Assembly: GCF_019175285.1 (NCBI RefSeq)
Contig: NC_056522.1
Location: forward strand, 62,901,072 to 62,965,071
DNA from: Sceloporus undulatus
Taxonomy: Eukaryota > Chordata > Lepidosauria > Squamata > Phrynosomatidae
Direction: 5' to 3'
DNA: 64,000 nt
In this document: piece by piece, positions 58,755-64,000 of the stretch
How the letters are laid out: every line of letters begins with the position of its first letter
How positions within the stretch are numbered: position 1 is the stretch's first letter
Made by a program: the position numbers and the translations under genes
The notes under the pieces: generated by a model
The model's input: the letters and a program-made list of their open reading frames with translations, nothing else
What the model was told of the DNA's origin: nothing
Databases searched by the model: none

Positions 58755-61700
58755 CTGTATTTGAACGCTTCTTTGGATTTTTGAGACTTCGGCATCTCCC
58801 GCTGACAGAGCTGCTGTTCTCGCTCATGGAGTCTTGTGCTGAGGAAGCACTTCCTGTTGCTTCACTATCTCTCATCATGCTTTCGTACCCACTGCTTCCT
58901 CCACTGTGATAGAACAAGGCTGTTTTTCCCATGGCAGGTGGCAGTTCCCCACTCAGAACACTGCTGTTGTCACTTCCATGGCCGCTGCTACAGCGGTGAG
59001 GTTTCCTTGGTGGAGTTATCTTGCTGTAAGGAGAAGGCAGGAGGTGAACAAGTGGCTTTTCATCTCCATGAATCACACCACGCTCATCAGTGTCTGAATT
59101 CCTGCGCAACTGCAGTCCTCTGGTCCCTGTGCTTCCCTGCAGCAGTTCTGAAATCCTACCATTAACAGCTCTGAGGGGCATCTTTGAAGAAAGGCCAGAG
59201 TTCCGATTCCTACTTAGAGACTGAGTGGACCAAGACATGTTCTTTCCGTTTGGAGGCAAACTTGAACTCTGTCCTACTGACTGAGGAAGGGACTTCGTCG
59301 AAAAACTAAGTGTTTTGGTGGTTGAGGCTGCCAGACTTCGAGCCTTTGGACTTGCCAAAAGAAGTTTGCTCACTGCAGAGATCTTAGACTGACTGGCTTT
59401 TGGTGAAGCACCTGCAGACTGAGAAATGCCTGAATTTGTTGGTGAGGACATCAGACTACGGTTCAGACTCCTCCCAGCTCTTGGCATTGTGGTGTCCTTC
59501 CCAGGACCCATCTTGGAGCTGACAGAAGACAGACTCTCTGCCCTTTCCAGTGACAGGCACTCATAATGGCTCCCACTGGGTCTTCCCAGGGAATTGGTTC
59601 TGCTAGCCAGCTGTTCAAGTTTGGCACTAAATAATTTACTGCTACTGTTGCCATTCTCTATACCTGAACCCTTCTGTTTCCCAGTCAGCTCATCAGAAAA
59701 ACTAACTAGACAAGATGCTGGTTGGTTTGAAGGGCTGCTGGTGCCACTACTGCAAGCACTGTGCTGAGGGCTGGCCCGATTTTTCTGATCAAGGCTAGAT
59801 TTTCTTACAGGAGGCAATGGTGGGGTTCCTTTTGGACGTGTGAGAACGCAGTGCTTGGGGGAAGCGACTCTTCTTTCCAGGCTAGCTTTCAAAGTATGGC
59901 CTGAAACAGAAGAGCTAATGACATTGTTCTCCTCAGCATAATGATAAGATACTGCATCCAGTTCCTCCTGCTTGCTGGTCTTCTGGAGCCCTCTTGTGAG
60001 GCTGCCATTTTTAATGTCAGTAGAATGAACTGGGCTATGGGTAGTGGAACTGGGCAGTCCCATTTCACATCCATCTACAACCCTCTTCAGGTTTTCAGTT
60101 CCTGGAGAGCTAGAAGTCTCACCACTACTGCTACTAAACCTGTCTGCTGAGCTCTGCTTCCTGTTTTGATCAGGTACAGTTTCAGATTTGGGGCCACCAC
60201 TTTCTTTTTTCACACTGTCTTCCCTCTTTAGCCAAGGATCATCAAATTTTATCTCTTTCCTTATGTTGGATTCTTTCACCTCTTGGAGAGGTGGTGTTTT
60301 TGTTGGTGATGATACTGCTGAGACAGCTTCATGATTCTCTTGTGCCTTAAAGGGATTAACAGCAATACATGGATACACGGTAATGTTGGTCTTCATTGGA
60401 ATGAAGCCTTCACAGCTGCTTAGGCTTGCAGTGTTTGATATTGTGACCGTCGTCTTTCCTAGGGCTGAGATTTTACAACCTTTAATGGGTGACATTTTGT
60501 TAATACTTTTATCAACCACTTCTGGCAGTAGAAATATTTCTTCAGTCACTGGCTTCTGCTTCTCATCTGTACAAATTGCACTATTATTCTGTCCAGCTTT
60601 TAAAAGCTCAGGAATAGGAGCCTCTGCCATTGCTTCCCCATGACCGTAGCATGCTTGTGCTATGAAGCTATGGCACGATTGTTCACCATCACTACCAGTG
60701 CTCATTTCACTCAGCCAGGAGCTGATAGATGAGCGTCTACTTTCAGCCTCTTCAGCTTTGTTACCTAGCCCCATTTGTGGAAGAGGGAGAAACTGGGTAA
60801 TGCTGACCTCTGAGACAGGAGCTGTGCTGGCATAGCATTCAAGGTCTTCACTAATACTGCTGATAATGCTAACTGGCCGAGACCCAGAGGCCAAAGCCTG
60901 CACAGAACAATCACTGTTAAAGCTGATGATACTTGTTGGACGTCCATTCTCAAGAACTCCACTAATGGTCAGTTCTTCAACCAGGGTGAATACCAGCTCA
61001 TCCTCTCCATTCAGTTCTAATGGCTGCTGTACTGTGACCATTGTGGTACTCAAAATCTCCTTTTTTTGTCTCTGGGCGAAAAAGACTGTTGTTGCTGGTC
61101 TACAACTATCCATTGTCTCTCCATAGTCCCCACGGCTGAAGATAGTGACTTTTTCATGAGCTGAGGGCTCATTCCAATGGGAGGAGTGCGAAATCTGGCT
61201 GCATCAGGACTCACTAGACACACAATCCTGAATCTTTGCTAAGTGATATGGGTGGAGGTTGCGATTGGGCAATACCATACCCCCTTCTGGGTGTAAACTT
61301 TGCACCTCTGAGAAGGAGATGTGTGGTGGCTGTATATTCAGATGTCTTGGAAAGGCTTGCAATGCCAAGCCGTGGGGAACCAGCGGACCGAGGTTTGGTT
61401 TCTACAAAGCCACAGGAGTTAAGACTTTCACGGCTGCTTTGCAGGTCGGTGCACTGAGACTGCTGGAAGAGTTCATCTGGCTACTAGGGCTGCCTGTTAC
61501 CTCCTGGGAGAAGGAGGAGTGAAACTTCATTAACCATCCCAGTGTGAACAGGCGAGTGGCCTCCCGGAATTCGTGTTGGACGTTGGTGTTTAGGTTTTCC
61601 GCAAGTCTTTTCAGGCTCTTGGAAGCCTTCTTCCCTCTCTGTCTCTAAGTGCATTCTTGAATTCGGGCACTTGGCTTGACAAAGGGCATTTGGTTGCTTG

Positions 61701-62154
61701 GTCTGAGCTAAACTGAACAGGCAACTCCTCAAAAGGAAAATGGTCGTATCTCTCACTCAGCCATCAATGCAGTCTAACCTCTCTCCTGGAGCTCCGCAAA
61801 GTGTATTGCACTCACAAGCAGTCCTCTTTCAGAGCTACTGGGGGGTGTTCGCTCAATTCCTCCAGCTTGCTTTCATTTCTGGTCTTCTGAAGGGCAGGAA
61901 CGATAGGGACAAAATCGGGGGACCTTCATTATCTGTCAGCTCTTTGTCTGATAGAGCGGTGCCATTAGGGCCAACAAAATGACAGTATCACATGACTGTT
62001 CACTGCTAGAAGAATAATCTGGATCACTGGACAGGTGAAGAATGGGGAAGTCTGGATCAACGGCATTCCGAGAATGGAAAGGTCTTAGCTGGGTCGGCCT
62101 CCGCTTCTCCCTTCTTCATTCACAGAGCTTCTCCTCCAAAGAGCTGGAGGTATA
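58755..62154 (-). CDS. KIF26B: KIF26B large coding exon (3.4 kb)
   Basis: This exon encodes the long, serine-rich, mostly disordered region after the kinesin motor. KIF26B is an atypical kinesin whose motor lacks normal ATPase activity; in vertebrates it acts in cell adhesion and polarity, kidney development and Wnt5a-Ror signalling. The 3' 2.4 kb (61113-58755) is one open frame with [60 protein letters not shown] and [20 protein letters not shown]. The acceptor (polypyrimidine, then TTCATAG before 62154) and the donor (58754) are good. The 5' kilobase keeps family strings, but in changing frames: [92 protein letters not shown] and [18 protein letters not shown] count at least ten frame changes. 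The open start at 61113 is not a real start codon. Sequence error is the likely cause. Confidence 0.93.
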
Positions 62155-62942
62155 CTATGAATGGAGAGAAAACAAACTGTTAGCATTTTTCAAATGAAGT
62201 TTATAGTTATCATTTGTAATTATTGTTTGCTATCTTGCACGGGTATTAGAAACATCAAAAAATAAATTAAATGTTTTTTAAAGTTAATATTGATTCATTT
62301 TAACAATAATTCTTCTTTTCAAATGAAGAACTGAGGCTGGACAGCCATGGGTTTCCCCCCCCCCCAAATGTTCCCTTTGCAGGAAAGGACTTAAATGCAA
62401 TAAAGAGTCATGTTGGGTCAAATAAAGGCTATCATTCAACAGTTGGCTCACACAGAGGCCAACCATTGCTGGGGAGGCTTGCTAACAGCAGATAAGTGCA
62501 GTGTGCATGTTCCATCTTTTCACTTGTGACAATTGATATACAGAAGCCTGCAACGTCTGATACTGGAAATGCTATATAGCCATCCTGACCAGTCACTCCG
62601 GTTCTAAACCCACTGCACATTTAATCTACCCAGAGTTGCATCCAGTTTCTAAATGTTGTGGCTAATGTGCATTATTAATTATATTATTATATTATATTAT
62701 ACTACTAACACACTTTCATATATCCCACCTTTCTCCAAAAATAGGGACTCAGGCAGCGTATGTGTGATGTGTGTGTGTTATGCTATTTTTTTAATCTGGT
62801 AGTAATTTTTTTTCTGATTATTGAACGGTGTTTTACTGTTGTATCTGTGTGGAGTTAAAACATTTTAAATCCACAAGTTCGGTGAAGTTTCTCTTTTGAA
62901 ATTGTGTTAAGTTTCTTTCTCGGGTCACAGAAAAGTTCATGA
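62155..62942 (-). other. KIF26B: Intron upstream of the large exon
   Basis: It holds a good acceptor with a branch-point-like GCTAAC (about 62184-62179) and a TTTGTTTTCTCTCC tract. A plus-strand 'tatatcccacctttctccaa' near 62720-62740 is the complement of an L2-family 3' end, with an ATT-rich tail at 62680-62705. A C10 run lies near 62357. Otherwise nothing is recognised. Confidence 0.6.
62680..62760 (-). mobile_element. L2-family 3' end
   Basis: Complemented, it reads '..gcctgagtccctatttttgg', 'agaaaggtgggatatatgaa' and then an AT-rich tail, the standard terminal pattern. Confidence 0.6.
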
Positions 62943-62963
62943 GTGTTAATTACCAGAGAGAGT

Positions 62964-64000
62964 ATGCCAGGAAAAAACAACATCCAAAATCACAAAGAAT
63001 GGATAGCCCGCTAAGCGATGAATCAGAGTCAACAGACACAAAACCAGATAGTGCTACAATCCTACAAGAACTAAGAGATTTTAAACAATCTTTTAGTAAG
63101 GAAATAAAGGGAGAATGAATGGTATAAGGGAGGAACTAGGGAAATAGAAAGGAAATCCAAAAGGTCCATAAGGAAATTGGAAGTGCTTAGTGGGAAATGA
63201 GAAAATTAATAGAGGTGTAGAAGGGGTTAAAGCAGAGACAAGGGAATATCTACAAAGGCTAAGGACCGGGAAACGTTGATTGTAACTATAGAGACGAGGC
63301 TAAACAAAGTGAACAAACAATTTTCGTGCAGGAAAACAGGTATAGAAAAAAATGTCTGAAATTGAGAAATGTGTCAAAAGATCCAGAAGAGAGACTTTTG
63401 GAAAAGGTAGTAGCAAGTCTAGCGAAATACATAGATGTGGGGGAAGAAATCTAGACTCACAAATAGAAAGAATCTTTAGAATAAACTCTAGGATAGCTAA
63501 AGAAAGGAAAATGCCAGAGATATCCTAATTCAATTCACAAACTCAAGGATTAGAGAAGAAATAATCCAACAGAACTTTAAAGAAAATTTTTTTATAGATG
63601 AGAGTATAATAGAGATTTACAAAGATTTGCTGACTCAGACTTTAAAGAAAAGACAAGTGTATAAATTTCTGACAAATCTACTTCAGGAAAAATATATCAA
63701 TATAAATGGGATAAACGAGAAGGTACAGTGCTCCCTCGGGTTACGAATTATTCGTTCCCGGCTAATTTCGTACCCGAAAAACCTTCGTAACCCGAATGCC
63801 ATAGGCGCAAGGGGAAAAAAGGCGCGGCTCTGCCGCGCTCCATTTAAAACAGCGCGGCGTTTTTTGCTAACCCGAAAAAACGTTCGTAACCCGAAACAAT
63901 AAATCCCTAGGGATTTAGTCGATCCCAAAAATCGAAGCTGGGTAATTTCGTACCCGAGGTACCACTGTAGAGTAGTTACTATAAACAGAAGAGATACATC
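62964..64000 (+). mobile_element. L1 LINE, ORF1 region, split by a MITE
   Basis: After the ATG at 62964, pieces of an L1 ORF1 protein can be read: KKQHPKSQRMDSPLSDESES and TILQELRDFKQSFSKEIKGE (N-terminal and coiled-coil side), then LRNVSKDPEERLLEKVVASL, DSQIERIFRINSRIAKERK, and 'DILIQFTNSRIREEIIQQNF' from the RNA-binding domain. From 63596, 'DESIIEIYKDLLTQTLKKRQ' continues into the C-terminal domain, up to the MITE at 63726. Text after the MITE probably resumes the L1 and runs off the window. The pieces are in alternating frames, most often one base apart. Orientation is opposite to KIF26B. Confidence 0.8.
63726..63967. mobile_element. Tigger-like MITE inserted in L1
   Basis: The left end 'cagtgctccctcgggttacg' and right end '..tacccgaggtaccactg' are inverted repeats, flanked by TA (63724-63725 and 63968-63969). 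Internal 'cgtacccg' and 'cgtaacccg' units alternate on both sides of a GC-rich centre with 'gcgcggc' motifs. A remnant of the same family lies at 13391-13455. It encodes no protein. Confidence 0.88.

Noticed and set aside
58755-62154. KIF26B as a pseudogene
   Set aside because: Splice sites, phases and all other coding sequence are intact, the copy has introns, and 2.4 kb of the same exon is open. Local sequence error fits better.
1-64000. LTR retroelements, endogenous retroviruses, Polintons, CRISPR arrays
   Set aside because: I looked for long terminal repeats, gag/pol/env-type strings, capsid-type genes and regular spacer arrays and saw none.

Overview
This window looks like squamate reptile DNA, most likely an iguanian lizard. 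It is AT-rich and intron-poor in coding density. Its interspersed repeats are the typical squamate mixture: CR1, L2, Bov-B and L1 LINEs, tRNA-derived Sauria-type SINEs that share the Bov-B tail, 5S-rRNA-headed SINEs, Tigger/pogo-like MITEs with TA target duplications, and GC-rich PIF/Harbinger-like foldback MITEs. The species is inferred from repeats and one gene, so it is not proven. I recognised no LTR retroelement, retroviral gene, Polinton, CRISPR array, tRNA gene or functional rRNA gene.

Only one protein-coding gene is supported: the 3' half of KIF26B, an atypical kinesin, on the minus strand. Four coding exons are visible, at 62154-58755 (3,400 nt), 41010-40811, 39205-39055 and 37849-37701. 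All have GT-AG borders and compatible phases, and they end in a TGA at 37703-37701. The rest of the gene, including the motor domain, lies beyond the right edge. A 3'UTR of about 640 nt and one candidate poly(A) signal follow to the left.

Positions 1-37000 are gene-free as far as I can see. They hold CR1 (676-1560, 16160-17280), Bov-B (3997-4577, 31505-31665), L2 (9540-11128 and several 3' ends), SINEs and many MITEs, with long unassigned stretches between them. Positions 37850-58754 are the last three introns of KIF26B, including a 17.7-kb intron that carries three large CpG-rich foldback elements, SINEs and L2 tails. Positions 62155-64000 are the upstream intron, with an L1 ORF1 region split by a Tigger-like MITE.

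The most notable observations are these. The first kilobase of the big KIF26B exon has at least ten reading-frame changes in the order expected from successive one-base losses, while the remaining 2.4 kb is perfectly open; the neighbouring L1 shows the same pattern, which points to uncorrected sequence over about 61.15-64.0 kb. A triple-nested MITE lies at 29646-30252. A 744-bp MITE at 7810-8553 has a promoter-like palindromic core. Harbinger-like foldback elements carry exact TWA target duplications. Two SINEs have 5S-derived heads. I found no convincing new multi-gene system.
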